The notes: generated from the sequence alone by a model not told the origin. A DNA stretch of 64,000 nt from Spirosoma aerolatum (GCF_002056795.1 NZ_CP020104.1:248001-312000); one strand, 5' to 3'. Positions 35,601 to 45,495 are shown, counted from the first letter of the stretch. Program-made: numbers and translations.

Positions 35601-36815
35601 ATGAAAAAACTCCTGTTGACGGTATGGCTGACGAGCGTGGCGCTTCTGGTTCAGGCTCAGCTTTACGATCCGTCGGCTTTTGATAAAAAATATGATGGCC
35701 TGTTGAAGCATCCTGGCGTGCAGATTGAGTCGGCAGAGGCTATCAATCAGATGTACAACTACAAGTTCTACGAGGCTGATAAAGAATTTAAGTGGTTGCG
35801 TATCCGCTATCCGAACCACCCCATGCCAACTTTCCTGATGGGGCTGGCCGAATGGTGGAAAATTGTGCCAAATACGGATGTAACAGACTACGACGATCGC
35901 TGCCTGATGTATATGGATTCGACCATTACGCTGGCTGAGAAGTTGTACGATGAGAGTGACAATAAGCTCGAACCCGCGTTTTTTCTGGCTGCATCCTACG
36001 CCTTTAAAAGTCGCCTTTATTCCGAGCGGAAGAAATGGGCAAAGGCGACTTTTGCGGGGAAGAATGCGCTGAAATACTTCGAAAAATGTAAGGGAAATGC
36101 CGATTTTAGCCCTGAACTCCTATTTGGCGATGGGATGTATAACTATTATGCCCAGTGGATTCCTGAAAACTATCCGTTATTAAAACCGATTCTGATCTTC
36201 TTCCCGAAGGGTAACAAGGCTAGTGGGATCAAAGAGTTGGAGAAAACGGCCAATACCGCTTTTTATACGCGCGTCGAGGCTCGCTATTTTCTGGTTCAGA
36301 TTTACAGCATGGAGAACCAGTACGATAAGGCATACGAGTTGTCGAAGTACATGAACGAGCAGTATCCCGACAATCCTTTTTTCGAACGCTACTACGCGCG
36401 GTCGGCTTTTGTAACGGGCCGGTTGAACGAAGCGGAACGTATTTCAAAGGATATGCTGGAGAAAATCAGCCGATCGCAGTCGGGTTACGAGGCTGTGGGT
36501 GGACGAACGGCAGCCTATATTTTAGCCTATATCAACCACCTGTTTTATAAAAATACGTCGGAGGCTAAGAAGTACTACCAGCAGGCGATTGATTTTGCAA
36601 AGCAGACAAACGCAACCAATGCGGGCTATTATTGGTCGTCAGTACTGGGGCTGGCCAAAATTGCCACGGACGAGAAAGATTACGACCTGGCCCAGACTTA
36701 TTTTAAAGAAGTATTAGACAAAGCCGACCGAAAGTCAAGTCAACACAAAGAAGCGAAAAAAGCGCTGGACGACGCCAAAAAGGCCAGACGAGAAGAGCGG
36801 AGAAAACGCGGGTGA
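35601..36815 (+). CDS. Secreted TPR-repeat protein
   Basis: 404 residues with a signal peptide (MKKLLLTVWLTSVALLVQAQ). The mature protein is all-helical, with repeat units such as YNYKFYEADKEFKWLRIRYPNHPMP, ARYFLVQIYSMENQYDKAYELSKYM and ALAKIATDEKDYDLAQTYFKEVLDKA, i.e. tetratricopeptide repeats. The C-terminal 25 residues are very basic (KKARREERRKRG). It is probably a periplasmic scaffold; no enzymatic motif. Convergent with an Lrp gene across a perfect inverted repeat. Confidence 0.8.
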   Translation: MKKLLLTVWLTSVALLVQAQLYDPSAFDKKYDGLLKHPGVQIESAEAINQMYNYKFYEADKEFKWLRIRYPNHPMPTFLMGLAEWWKIVPNTDVTDYDDRCLMYMDSTITLAEKLYDESDNKLEPAFFLAASYAFKSRLYSERKKWAKATFAGKNALKYFEKCKGNADFSPELLFGDGMYNYYAQWIPENYPLLKPILIFFPKGNKASGIKELEKTANTAFYTRVEARYFLVQIYSMENQYDKAYELSKYMNEQYPDNPFFERYYARSAFVTGRLNEAERISKDMLEKISRSQSGYEAVGGRTAAYILAYINHLFYKNTSEAKKYYQQAIDFAKQTNATNAGYYWSSVLGLAKIATDEKDYDLAQTYFKEVLDKADRKSSQHKEAKKALDDAKKARREERRKRG

Positions 36816-36824
36816 GTAGTAGGT

Positions 36825-36883
36825 ATGATATAGGATGTATGATGTATATCGTTGATTTTCATACATCATACATCCTATATCAT
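36825..36883. repeat. Perfect 23-bp inverted repeat
   Basis: Arms 36825-36847 and 36861-36883 (ATGATATAGGATGTATGATG... and its complement) are perfectly paired with a 13-nt loop. It lies between the convergent TPR and Lrp genes and may terminate both. A partial, related sequence occurs at 49207-49233. Confidence 0.7.
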
Positions 36884-36886
36884 CCA

Positions 36887-37357
36887 TCAAGGGATAGGGA
36901 GTACCTTGCTTTCTTTGAAAGTCGACATGATAACCATGGTTTGCGTGCTGGCTACCTCGTCAATTTCATTGATCACATCGAGCATCAGAGCCTGATACGA
37001 TGAAATGTCTTTGGCGATCACTTTCAGCAGGAAGTCGCCCGATCCGGTGATGTGATGGCATTCGATGATTTCGGGAATCTGATTGACCCGTTCAACAAAC
37101 GACATGGTGGTATCTTTTTTATGACCAACCAGCGTAACCATAACGAATGTGGTAACGCCAAGACCGATCTTATCCCGATTCAACTGGGCATGGTAACTCT
37201 GAATAATTCCTGAGGTTTCCAGCTTTTTAACGCGCTCAAGGGTAGGAGCGGGCGAAAGGCCAATTTCCTTCGAGAGTTGTGCGTTTGTAATTTTAGCGTT
37301 TGCTTGTAGTATTTCTAATACGTGACGATCTATCTGATCTAATTTCTGTGCCGACAT
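36887..37357 (-). CDS. Lrp/AsnC-family transcriptional regulator
   Basis: 156 residues from MSAQKLDQIDRHVLEIL; the longer frame adds 14 residues. N-terminal winged helix (about 5-60: ITNAQLSKEIGLSPAPTLERVKKLETSGII) and C-terminal RAM ligand-binding domain (VTGSGDFLL-type motif seen as HHITGSGDFLLKV). Such regulators sense amino acids and act on metabolism genes, usually including their own. Target not evident. Confidence 0.93.
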   Translation of the reverse strand: MSAQKLDQIDRHVLEILQANAKITNAQLSKEIGLSPAPTLERVKKLETSGIIQSYHAQLNRDKIGLGVTTFVMVTLVGHKKDTTMSFVERVNQIPEIIECHHITGSGDFLLKVIAKDISSYQALMLDVINEIDEVASTQTMVIMSTFKESKVLPIP

Positions 37358-37396
37358 AAATAGTGTAGTCTGTTGAAACTTGTTGACAAGACGGTG

Positions 37397-37404
37397 CAAA
37401 GCTA
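37397..37404 (-). promoter_or_regulatory. Candidate lrp -7 promoter element
   Basis: TAGCTTTG on the minus strand matches TAnnTTTG and lies 39 bp before the Lrp-family start. No clear -33 box. Confidence 0.4.
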
Positions 37405-37703
37405 CCTCTTTTGCAATAGAAAATTCTTAAAACATACTGAATTTTTCCAAAAAGCGAAACAAATATAGTGTATTGACTTGATAAGCGGCACAAAATTTAG
37501 TGAATCGGCCTGGTTGCCAAATGCCCTTTTTATTATGTGGTGATTTTCTGGTAAGTATTTAAAAAAGAACGCCTTTATGTATCGACTTCCGTAAAGTTTA
37601 CCGTTAGTAGTAATGACAGGTCAGATGTTTATCAAAAAGGCTGTTTTATAAGTCTGAGTATAGTTGACTATGGCTATTTTTGCTGGTTAATCCACTATTC
37701 CGA

Positions 37704-39398
37704 ATGCGTTCGCTTGCTTTATTAACCCTATTCCTCGCGATTCTTGTCTGGATAAGTTGCCGTCAGGCAAAACCCGTTCCAGTGGCGACCAGAAGGCCAT
37801 CTGTTCGGGTGCCCCAGCCAACGCCACGTCCACCTGCTCAGCAACCTGTACCTGCCAAAACTACGACGCCCAAGCCAACTACGGCCGTAATAACGACCCC
37901 AGTCGATACGCTCGGATATGATGAAGTAACGTTCCAAACACCTGCCCCACCCAAACGGGAGTTTCGAGCTGTATGGATCGCAACGGTCGATAATATTGAC
38001 TGGCCCAGTAAAAAAGGACTGCCTGTGGCTGACCAGCAACGTGAGATCGTGGAAATGTTCGACATGTATCAGCAACTGGGACTAAATGCTGTAATTGTTC
38101 AGGTACGGTCGGCGGCTGATGCCTTTTATGCTAAAAGTTCAGAACCGTGGTCGGAGTGGTTAACGGGCCAGCAGGGCCTGGCGCCTAACCCGTTTTATGA
38201 TCCCATGGAATTCATGATCGAACAGGCGCATCAGCGTGGACTTGAATTTCATGCGTGGTTTAATCTTGATCGGGCGTCATTCAGCAAATACTCCAGTATT
38301 GCCCCATCCAATATTATGCATCGGAAACCCGAATGGCTCCTGAGCTACGGCGGCAAGAAGCTGTTTAACCTGGGTATACCGGCCGTTCGAACCTACATTG
38401 CTGGCATTGTGGCCAATGTGGTGCGTGAATACGATGTTGATGGGATTCATTTTGACGATTACTTTTATCCGTATGCTGAACCTGGGCAGGTTATTCGCGA
38501 TGATGCTACTTATCAGGCCAATAACAATGGTCAGACAAAAGCAGATTGGCGACGCGATAACGTCAACAAATTAATTGTTGAGCTACGGGATTCAATTCGG
38601 GAGAATAAGCCCTGGATAAAATTTGGCGTGAGTCCATTCGGTATCTGGAAAAATCAGGCTAGCGATCCTGAAGGTTCAGCTACGAACGGAGGGCAGGCCT
38701 ATTATGATCAGTATGCCGACACCCGTAAATGGGTGCGCGAAGGGCTGATCGACTACATCGTGCCGCAGGTCTATTTCAGTTCAGAATTTGGGCGGGTTCC
38801 TTACAAAACATTGGTTGACTGGTGGTGCCGGAATGCGGGCAAAGTTCATCTCTATATTGGCCACGGAGCCTATCGGGTTGGGCGCGGTTCAGAACGCGAT
38901 CCGGGCTGGTGGCGGCCAACCGAATTTCCGAATCAGTTTCGGTACAATCGGCAGCAGAAGGCCGTTCAGGGGAGTGTTCTCTTTAGTGCCAAGAACCTGA
39001 AGCTTAATCCGCTGGCCATTCGCGATTCACTACAAACTAACTTTTATCGGCATCTGGCTCTAGTACCGCCCATGCCTTGGCTCGATAGTATTCCGCCGTT
39101 GCCCCCCCGCGATCTGAAAGCAGCTATTACGCCAGAGGGCGTCGAACTTTTTTGGGAGCAATCGCCCGAAGCCAGTGATGGCGATGGAGCCGAAGCTTAC
39201 TTAGTGTATCGCTTTGAAGGACGACGACCCCGCTTACGGCTGGATGATCCTCGATACATTGTCGCTCATTGTATTGGTGAAGGCACGACCCGGTTTGTCG
39301 ATAAAACCGCCGATCCGAAGAAGAAATATTTGTATGCTATTACGGCGCTGGATCGACTGCGGAATGAAAGCCGGGAAATGGTCATAAAAGTGCAGTAG
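37704..39398 (+). CDS. GHL10/DUF187 glycoside-hydrolase-like lipoprotein
   Basis: 564 residues. The start at MRSLALLTLFLAILVWISC gives a lipoprotein signal with Cys near residue 19. A Pro/Thr-rich linker (about 25-75) leads to the GHL10 (YngK-like) domain: EFRAVWIATVDNIDWPSKKGLP, LNAVIVQVRSAADAFY, GLEFHAWFNLDRAS and DGIHFDDYFYPY with candidate acidic residues. A C-terminal Fn3-like part (about 465-564) follows. The family resembles (beta/alpha)8 glycosidases; the substrate is not established, possibly cell-wall glycans. Likely outer-membrane anchored. Confidence 0.9.
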   Translation: MRSLALLTLFLAILVWISCRQAKPVPVATRRPSVRVPQPTPRPPAQQPVPAKTTTPKPTTAVITTPVDTLGYDEVTFQTPAPPKREFRAVWIATVDNIDWPSKKGLPVADQQREIVEMFDMYQQLGLNAVIVQVRSAADAFYAKSSEPWSEWLTGQQGLAPNPFYDPMEFMIEQAHQRGLEFHAWFNLDRASFSKYSSIAPSNIMHRKPEWLLSYGGKKLFNLGIPAVRTYIAGIVANVVREYDVDGIHFDDYFYPYAEPGQVIRDDATYQANNNGQTKADWRRDNVNKLIVELRDSIRENKPWIKFGVSPFGIWKNQASDPEGSATNGGQAYYDQYADTRKWVREGLIDYIVPQVYFSSEFGRVPYKTLVDWWCRNAGKVHLYIGHGAYRVGRGSERDPGWWRPTEFPNQFRYNRQQKAVQGSVLFSAKNLKLNPLAIRDSLQTNFYRHLALVPPMPWLDSIPPLPPRDLKAAITPEGVELFWEQSPEASDGDGAEAYLVYRFEGRRPRLRLDDPRYIVAHCIGEGTTRFVDKTADPKKKYLYAITALDRLRNESREMVIKVQ

Positions 39399-39420
39399 CC
39401 AGAGGCTGATAAATGGCTCA

Positions 39421-40650
39421 CTACTGCATGATAGTTTCCAGTACCTCATCAATCGATTTACTGTCTGGGAAAAAGCTAGCCAGTTTCAGTAAAATGCCTT
39501 CGACAACAGCGTCCGGGCACGAGGCTCCGCAGGTTAGCAAAACCGTAACGGGGCGATGCACTGGGATAAAGTTTTCGGTGGTTATCTCCTGCTTGGTATG
39601 ATGATCGAAATGGTAAATCAGCTTGTCGGATAAGATTTTTTGCTCCGATTCAATAAAGTAGGTTGGCAGTTTGGCTTCGCACAACTCCACAATGTGGGAA
39701 GTATTGGACGAATTATAGCCACCAGCTACTACGGCAAAATCAGCCGGATTAGTCAGCAATGCATACGTAGCATCCTGATTATCATTGGTGGCGTAGCAGA
39801 GTGTGTCGCGGGTGTTGGCGAAGTGCGCGTCCACTGAGTCGTCCGTCAAGCCGTAATGCTGAATCATGACCTGCTTCAGATAATCGGCTATACTTTGCGT
39901 ATCGGAGGCCAGCATGGTTGTCTGGTTGACTACGCCAATCCGTTGTAGATCGCGGGTAGGGTCGAAGCCTAGGGAATACTGCCCGGCAAATTCTTCGTAA
40001 AAGCGTTCGGCAGGTTGTTCTCCGGTAATATACTGGGCCAGACGCTGGGTTTGAGCCATGTCTTTTACCACAACCGTTGGGGCCATTTCTTTACTGTGCG
40101 AAAAGGTGGCTCGTGTTTCTTCGTGGCTGGGTTTGCCATGAACAATAACCGAATAGTTTTTCTGGCCAATTTGCCCGGCTTTGTTCCAGACCTTTTCGAC
40201 AAAAGGGCAGGTGGTGTCGTATTTAACTACGTCCAGCCCAAGTGAGGACAACTGCTGCTGGGTTTCCAGAGTAGTGCCAAAAGCTGGGATAATGACCACA
40301 TCGTCTGGATGCAATTCCGAGAAAGGAATAAGCTGATGCCCTTTGGTATCCATCAGAAAACGCACTCCACGGCTTTGTAAATCTCCATTTACATCGGGAT
40401 TATGGATCATCTCGCTCAGCAGAAAAATGCGTTTGCCCGGATTTTCGGCAATGGCTTTATAGGCGATTTCAACGGCGTTTTCGACCCCGTAGCAAAAGCC
40501 GAAATGGCGGGCAAGTAATACCCGGATGGGGCCAAAATCGAGCAAAGTAGGGGTAAAGTCACGTTTAAGTTTATCTCGCTTCCGACGAAATTCTTTGAGA
40601 GGAGTAATGATTCGGCTGCGGTAGTATTCAGGGATGTCGAAAGATTTCAT
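39421..40650 (-). CDS. ispH: 4-hydroxy-3-methylbut-2-enyl diphosphate reductase
   Basis: 409 residues from MKSFDIPEYYR; longer than E. coli IspH (about 316) by an N-terminal 40-residue extension and internal inserts, as in the long bacterial form. It makes IPP and DMAPP in the last step of the MEP pathway. The three 4Fe-4S Cys are visible: HFGFCYGVENA (Cys53), DTTCPFVEKVW, and LTCGASCPDAVVEGIL. Convergent with the GHL10 gene. Confidence 0.94.
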   Translation of the reverse strand: MKSFDIPEYYRSRIITPLKEFRRKRDKLKRDFTPTLLDFGPIRVLLARHFGFCYGVENAVEIAYKAIAENPGKRIFLLSEMIHNPDVNGDLQSRGVRFLMDTKGHQLIPFSELHPDDVVIIPAFGTTLETQQQLSSLGLDVVKYDTTCPFVEKVWNKAGQIGQKNYSVIVHGKPSHEETRATFSHSKEMAPTVVVKDMAQTQRLAQYITGEQPAERFYEEFAGQYSLGFDPTRDLQRIGVVNQTTMLASDTQSIADYLKQVMIQHYGLTDDSVDAHFANTRDTLCYATNDNQDATYALLTNPADFAVVAGGYNSSNTSHIVELCEAKLPTYFIESEQKILSDKLIYHFDHHTKQEITTENFIPVHRPVTVLLTCGASCPDAVVEGILLKLASFFPDSKSIDEVLETIMQ

Positions 40651-40758
40651 GGAGCGAAAATAGCTAAGCAACGGCAATGCGAGTGCATCCAAAAGCTCGT
40701 CACTTGTCCGTAAGCGTTGTTTAATGTAAAACAGTGGAGCCCGAAGCTTCGTTCAGGG

Positions 40759-40766
40759 CAAAGGTA
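40759..40766 (-). promoter_or_regulatory. Candidate ispH -7 promoter element
   Basis: TACCTTTG on the minus strand, full TAnnTTTG match, about 109 bp before the ispH start in the divergent gap with the DoxX-like gene. Confidence 0.4.
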
Positions 40767-40810
40767 ACCAGGAATGATAGACTTAGCCGCTTACGGTCAG
40801 GAGCTTTTGT

Positions 40811-40818
40811 TATATTTG
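40811..40818 (+). promoter_or_regulatory. Candidate promoter element of the DoxX-like gene
   Basis: TATATTTG, full match to TAnnTTTG, 37 bp before the start codon. No good -33 box at the usual spacing. Confidence 0.45.
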
Positions 40819-40854
40819 ATTACAGTTCAACTCCGTTTGTAAACGTAATCATTT

Positions 40855-42126
40855 ATGACAACAATGACTTTGCAAGCTACCAACCACTGGGCTTGGTGGC
40901 GTAAAGTTCTCTTTCGATTTAGCTGTATTTATCTACTGTTGTATATGTCGCCCCTAAGTTGGCTGGGTGGCATTCCGGTTCTCAGCTGGTTCAGTGATTA
41001 TTATGGGGAAGCAGAGAATTGGCTAGTGAATTTAGCCAACGCTAATCTCTTTCATATTAAAGATGTTTTGGTCCCCTTGAATGGCAGTGGCGATACCTCC
41101 TACGGCTATGCACAACTATGCTTTTTTTTGCTGACAGCACTGGTTGGAGCAGTTGTCTGGACGATCTTCGATAAGCGGGCCAATTATGCAATTGCCTATT
41201 ACTGGCTACTGGTTGCTGTTCGCTACTATGTGGCTATGGTGGCCTTACGCTATGGAATCATCAAGTTGTTTGGCCAGCAAATGATTTTTCCGCCACTGAG
41301 TGCACTGGCTACGCCTTTAGGCGATTTATTGCCTATGCGGTTTTCCTGGTATTTTATTGGTTATTCTACTCCTTATCAGTTTTTTTCGGGTGCTGTAGAG
41401 GCCGTGGCTGGTGTTCTGCTCATCTTTCGACGAACCAGCACATTAGGTGCTTTTGTGGCAGCCAGCGTTTTTCTCAACGTGATGATGATGAACCTGTGCT
41501 ACGATATTCCGGTCAAGCTATTTTCAATTCATCTGTTCCTGTTTAGTACTTTTTTATTGCTGGGCGATGCCAAACGACTGCTCAATTTCTTCGTGTTTAA
41601 CCGACCTACACAACCAGCCGTTCGCTATACCTTGCCGGGAACATGGTCGAAGCGAGGTCAGCTAGCCTTAAAAGCCGCTTTCGTACTGCTCTTTCTGGTC
41701 ATACCTGTTTATGAATTCGCAGTGAGTTCAACTCAGGGGTCGAAACCAAAAACGCTGGCCACAGGCTTCTTCTCGGTCGAGCAGTTTCGAGGAAGTTCTG
41801 TTGATAGTTTGCGCTGGAAAGATGTCGTATTTGAGCCTAGTACATCAGGCAGTATTTTAACGTCAGATACCCTATTTCGGCAGCGATACCGGCGAGGGTA
41901 TTTCAACTATAAGCTTGACTCGCTAACGAATACCATTACGTTCAGGAAAAATTCGTTTGATACTACAGCATTATTTACCATGCACTATACCATGCCGGAT
42001 ACGAATCATATTCTGTTGCGAGGGAAAATCCGGACTGATTCAGTGATTGTTGGCCTCAAACGCCAGAATCGTCATTTTCAGTTGGCAGAGCGCCAATTTC
42101 ACTGGCTTTCAGAAGCTAATCGCTAA
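40855..42126 (+). CDS. DoxX-like integral membrane protein
   Basis: 423 residues; a second Met three codons on is an alternative start. Residues 15-285 hold about six to seven transmembrane helices, with conserved-looking FRFSCIYLLLYMSPL, ALRYGIIKLFGQQM and VEAVAGVLLIFRRTSTLGAF, which recall DoxX/TQO-small-subunit-like proteins. The C-terminal about 140 residues are soluble and probably periplasmic. Function unknown. Divergent from ispH. Confidence 0.7.
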   Translation: MTTMTLQATNHWAWWRKVLFRFSCIYLLLYMSPLSWLGGIPVLSWFSDYYGEAENWLVNLANANLFHIKDVLVPLNGSGDTSYGYAQLCFFLLTALVGAVVWTIFDKRANYAIAYYWLLVAVRYYVAMVALRYGIIKLFGQQMIFPPLSALATPLGDLLPMRFSWYFIGYSTPYQFFSGAVEAVAGVLLIFRRTSTLGAFVAASVFLNVMMMNLCYDIPVKLFSIHLFLFSTFLLLGDAKRLLNFFVFNRPTQPAVRYTLPGTWSKRGQLALKAAFVLLFLVIPVYEFAVSSTQGSKPKTLATGFFSVEQFRGSSVDSLRWKDVVFEPSTSGSILTSDTLFRQRYRRGYFNYKLDSLTNTITFRKNSFDTTALFTMHYTMPDTNHILLRGKIRTDSVIVGLKRQNRHFQLAERQFHWLSEANR

Positions 42127-42137
42127 TGTGGGCAGAG

Positions 42138-43661
42138 CTATAATTCAAGAACCTGGCCCAGAATGTCGTCCAGATACTCGCGGGAATTGGCTAGCCGGGG
42201 TACTTTATGCTGACCGCCTAATTTGCCGCGTTGTTTCATCCAGGCATAAAATGTGCCCGGTGGAACAACGTGGATACGCGGACGTTTGAGCACCATATCG
42301 TTGTAGCGCTTGGCATCGTAGTCTGAATTGATTTGTCGTAGCGTTTCGTCAAGGATTTGCTCAAACGTTTGCTGGCTATTGGGCTCATGCGTAAACTCAA
42401 TGACCCACTCATGGCACCCATTGCTACCGTTACCCATGTAAACCGGACCAGCCGTATAATCGGATAGTACGGCTCCCGTCGCTTCACAGGCTTTGGTAAT
42501 GGCTGTTTCAGCATTTTCGACAATTACTTCCTCACCAAAGGCATTGATAAAATGCTTTGTTCGGCCGCTTACTTTCAGTCGATGGGGACAGAGTGAGGTA
42601 AACCGAACCGTATCGCCAACCTTATAGCGCCACAAACCCCCATTAGTCGATACGATCAGCGCGTAATTTTTATCCAGTTCGACTTCCTCAATGGTCAATG
42701 CTTTTGGGAAAGGCTGGTCGGCTTCGTGAACGGGCATGAACTCGTAAAAAATGCCATAATCCAGCATCAGAAGCATTTCTCCTACACGGCTTAAGTCGTC
42801 CTGAATAGCAAAAAAGCCTTCGGAAGCGTTGTAAATTTCCTGATACCGAACCTGGGCTGAAGGGAAAACCTGCTGCTGGAACAACTCCCGATAAGGCTGG
42901 AAGTTAACAGCTCCGTGCATCATCACTTCAAAGTTGGGCCATACTTCCAGGATATTCGATTTTCCCGTTCGGGCCAGCACTTTATCGATTAGCACCATCC
43001 CCCAGGTAGGTACGCCCAGCATACTGGTTACGTTTTCGGTGGCTGTTATTTCGGCCATTCGCTCCAGTTTGGACTCCCACTCATCCATCAGCGCAATGGA
43101 GAGGGATGGTGTACGAATGTACTGTGCCCAACTGGGAAGATTCTTCATTACAACAGCCGATACGTCGCCTACCGCGCTGTTAGTGCTGTATGGGTTTGGG
43201 TGAAGACTGCCGCCTATGGATAACCCCTTTCCTTCAAAAGCCCGGCTACTCGGATTATTGGCGATATACATAGCCATCATATCCTTACCCCCCTTAAAGT
43301 GGCTTTCGTCCAGCGATTCCATCGTTACGGGAATGAATTTACTACGGGCATTGGTCGTACCGGACGATTTCGAGAACCAACGAACCGGCGAAGGCCAGAG
43401 CACTTTATTTTCACCCTTTAGCACCCGTTCGATATAGGGAAACAAATCTTCGTAGCTGGAAACCGGAACCTGCCGCTGAAAGTCCTGTATGGTTTGGATC
43501 GACTTGTAGTGATGCTTTTTACCCCATTCGGTCCGGCGACCGGCACGGATGAGTTGCCGAAATACCTGCTGCTGAACCACGCCGGGCTGTTGCATCATTG
43601 CTTCAATACGCGGAATGCGCCGTTGAAGAAGCCATTTAAGCGTGGTATTGAGTAAAGTCAT
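42138..43661 (-). CDS. GH3-family acyl-adenylate protein
   Basis: 507 residues, normal for the bacterial GH3 auxin-responsive-promoter family. Seen: FSKSSGTTNARSKFIPVT near 95-110 (ATP/AMP-binding loop), YNASEGFFAIQDD, and LKVSGRTKHFINAFGEEVIVENAE. Plant relatives conjugate amino acids to jasmonate or auxin through acyl-adenylates; the bacterial substrate is unknown. Convergent with the DoxX-like gene, 11 bp apart. Confidence 0.9.
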   Translation of the reverse strand: MTLLNTTLKWLLQRRIPRIEAMMQQPGVVQQQVFRQLIRAGRRTEWGKKHHYKSIQTIQDFQRQVPVSSYEDLFPYIERVLKGENKVLWPSPVRWFSKSSGTTNARSKFIPVTMESLDESHFKGGKDMMAMYIANNPSSRAFEGKGLSIGGSLHPNPYSTNSAVGDVSAVVMKNLPSWAQYIRTPSLSIALMDEWESKLERMAEITATENVTSMLGVPTWGMVLIDKVLARTGKSNILEVWPNFEVMMHGAVNFQPYRELFQQQVFPSAQVRYQEIYNASEGFFAIQDDLSRVGEMLLMLDYGIFYEFMPVHEADQPFPKALTIEEVELDKNYALIVSTNGGLWRYKVGDTVRFTSLCPHRLKVSGRTKHFINAFGEEVIVENAETAITKACEATGAVLSDYTAGPVYMGNGSNGCHEWVIEFTHEPNSQQTFEQILDETLRQINSDYDAKRYNDMVLKRPRIHVVPPGTFYAWMKQRGKLGGQHKVPRLANSREYLDDILGQVLEL

Positions 43662-43706
43662 GGGGCTAAAATAAGCAATACAACTTTAGTGAATAGGCTA
43701 AGGTGT

Positions 43707-43714
43707 CAAATATA
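43707..43714 (-). promoter_or_regulatory. Candidate GH3 gene -7 promoter element
   Basis: TATATTTG on the minus strand, full TAnnTTTG match, 46 bp before the GH3 start. The region upstream is the end of the next gene. Confidence 0.4.
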
Positions 43715-43731
43715 TAACTATTCTGCTTGAT

Positions 43732-44625
43732 TTATAATCCTTTGGCCCGATCGGGATAGTCTGTGATAAGTCCATCAACCCCCCATTCTTTCAGCCGAAT
43801 CATATCGGCCCGTTGATTTACCGTCCAGGGAATGACCCGAATGCCCTGATCGTGCATCCGGGCAATTTTATCCTGATTGATAAGCCGGAAATAAGGGCTA
43901 TAAATATCTGGTTTAAAGCCCAGTTCCTCGATATTTTTCTCCGGGCTTCGGAGATTCTCGACTAGCGCCGATAATTTTACTTTAGGATACTTTCCGGCAT
44001 CGGCCCCCCGTTTCCACTGTCGTAATATGGCAAAGTCAAAACTTTGTATAGTTACTCGATCTGGCGTAAGGCCTTGTTTGAGAACGGCCTGAACAAGTTC
44101 GCAAAAGGCGGCTGGTTCGGGCTGGCTTATGTTATATTCCGACGATTCGCTTTTGAGTTCGATGTTGTAGGCGAATGGAGCGAGATTTTTTGCTTTCCGA
44201 TGCGCTTCCGCTTCATCAATAACTTCACTCAACAGGGGTTTGTAGGTTTTTAGTTTTTGCTGTTCAGGAAAGGCCGGATTTCCATTGGAGCCAACGTCGT
44301 ATTGCTGAATGTCGGCATAATTGAGCTGATACAGCAGTATACTTTTCTGATTCCGCTTATTAACGGGTTTGCCATCAGGTGTGATACTAAAATCGGCGTT
44401 GAAATACGGATCATGGGAAACCACTACCTGCTTATCTTTACTAATAACCACATCCATTTCCAGCGTCGTAACTCCCAGATCCAATGCTTTCAGAAAAGCT
44501 GGTACCGTGTTTTCAGGCATTAGTCCACGGCAGCCCCGGTGCCCCTGCACATCGAAAGGGGAAGGAGCAGGGACCACCATAGCAATCAATAGAGTGACGA
44601 ATAGCAAATTGGCAGGTGTATTCAT
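43732..44625 (-). CDS. Glycerophosphodiester phosphodiesterase
   Basis: 297 residues from MNTPANLLFVTLLIAMVV, which opens a signal peptide; the longer frame adds 24 residues and is rejected. GDPD (PI-PLC-like TIM barrel) motifs: HRGCRGLMPENTVPAFLKAL with the catalytic His, LEMDVVISKDKQVVVSHD with metal ligands, and the C-terminal VNQRADMIRLKEWGVDGLITDYPD. It releases glycerol-3-phosphate from deacylated phospholipids, probably in the periplasm. Confidence 0.94.
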   Translation of the reverse strand: MNTPANLLFVTLLIAMVVPAPSPFDVQGHRGCRGLMPENTVPAFLKALDLGVTTLEMDVVISKDKQVVVSHDPYFNADFSITPDGKPVNKRNQKSILLYQLNYADIQQYDVGSNGNPAFPEQQKLKTYKPLLSEVIDEAEAHRKAKNLAPFAYNIELKSESSEYNISQPEPAAFCELVQAVLKQGLTPDRVTIQSFDFAILRQWKRGADAGKYPKVKLSALVENLRSPEKNIEELGFKPDIYSPYFRLINQDKIARMHDQGIRVIPWTVNQRADMIRLKEWGVDGLITDYPDRAKGL

Positions 44626-44803
44626 AACTGCTCTTAGAACGACTATAAGGGTGGTTTGTTCAGTTAACCAGTGGCCACATAAGTAAAGCGCCCACAACTA
44701 GCAGGCGCTCAGTAATAAAGTAACAAGGAAAACAAGTTAGAAAGACAGCAGAGCCTTAATGCCCAACGATTGACGCAGCGGTTGGTAAAGGCGGAGCCGT
44801 AAA

Positions 44804-45330
44804 TTAATTACAGAAGGTGGTCATAACGACTAGCATGGCTTTTACACCCGCATGCTGGCGCAGATAGTCGCGCAGAAACCGGCAGGCATTGTAATATTGT
44901 GTCTTTACCAGGCTAACCGGAATCTGGAGCTTTTCGGCCACCTCTTCATTGGAGAGCCCTTGCTCTGACCGTAAGGTAAATACTAACCGACGCTGAACGG
45001 AAAGCTGACGTAACCCGTCACGAACTACTGAGCTATACTCACTCAGGGCAAGCGGTTCTTCGGTGGCTAAAAGCTCCCGGTTGTCGTTGCTGATGGTGTC
45101 TACTACCTGATACATGGCTGTTGCTTAATAGTTGTTAACGGATTATTTATATGGAACCTGCTGTGTATGCTCACGTCCATTACGTGTAAACACATCTGCG
45201 GAAATGTGTAGTTGGCCTGGAAGAGGTCGTCTGCATATGAGTGCTGATGACTCCGAAACAGGGTATCGAACGCCGTTGTGTCTTCTTTTTGTAAACGATG
45301 CGTTACTGCTGTATCGGTCTGATCCATACG
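44804..45330 (-). pseudogene. Broken ECF sigma factor gene
   Basis: An N-terminal fragment (MDQTDTAVTHRLQKEDTTAFDTLFRSH) matches the start of ECF sigma region 2 but then runs into unrelated sequence. A second, overlapping frame 103 codons long holds a full region 4 (LRQLSVQRRLVFTLRSEQGLSNEEVAEKL, then SLVKTQYYNACRFLRDYLRQ). Total span equals a normal ECF gene, but the core-binding and -10-binding region 2 is not readable and at least one frameshift separates the parts. No FecR-type anti-sigma or SusC gene is adjacent. Confidence 0.7.
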
Positions 45331-45495
45331 TTTTGTCACCAGATGAGTGGAAACAATGGTCGTTAAAATGGGTGTTCGAGGCCTTGTAGTGTACAAATAT
45401 AAACCTTTTAATCTGGTAAAGAAAAGAATACTTTTTATTTGTTGAGTGCAATAGTAAACTTGCAGAAAAACAGGCCCACGCTCCTTAACTTACCT

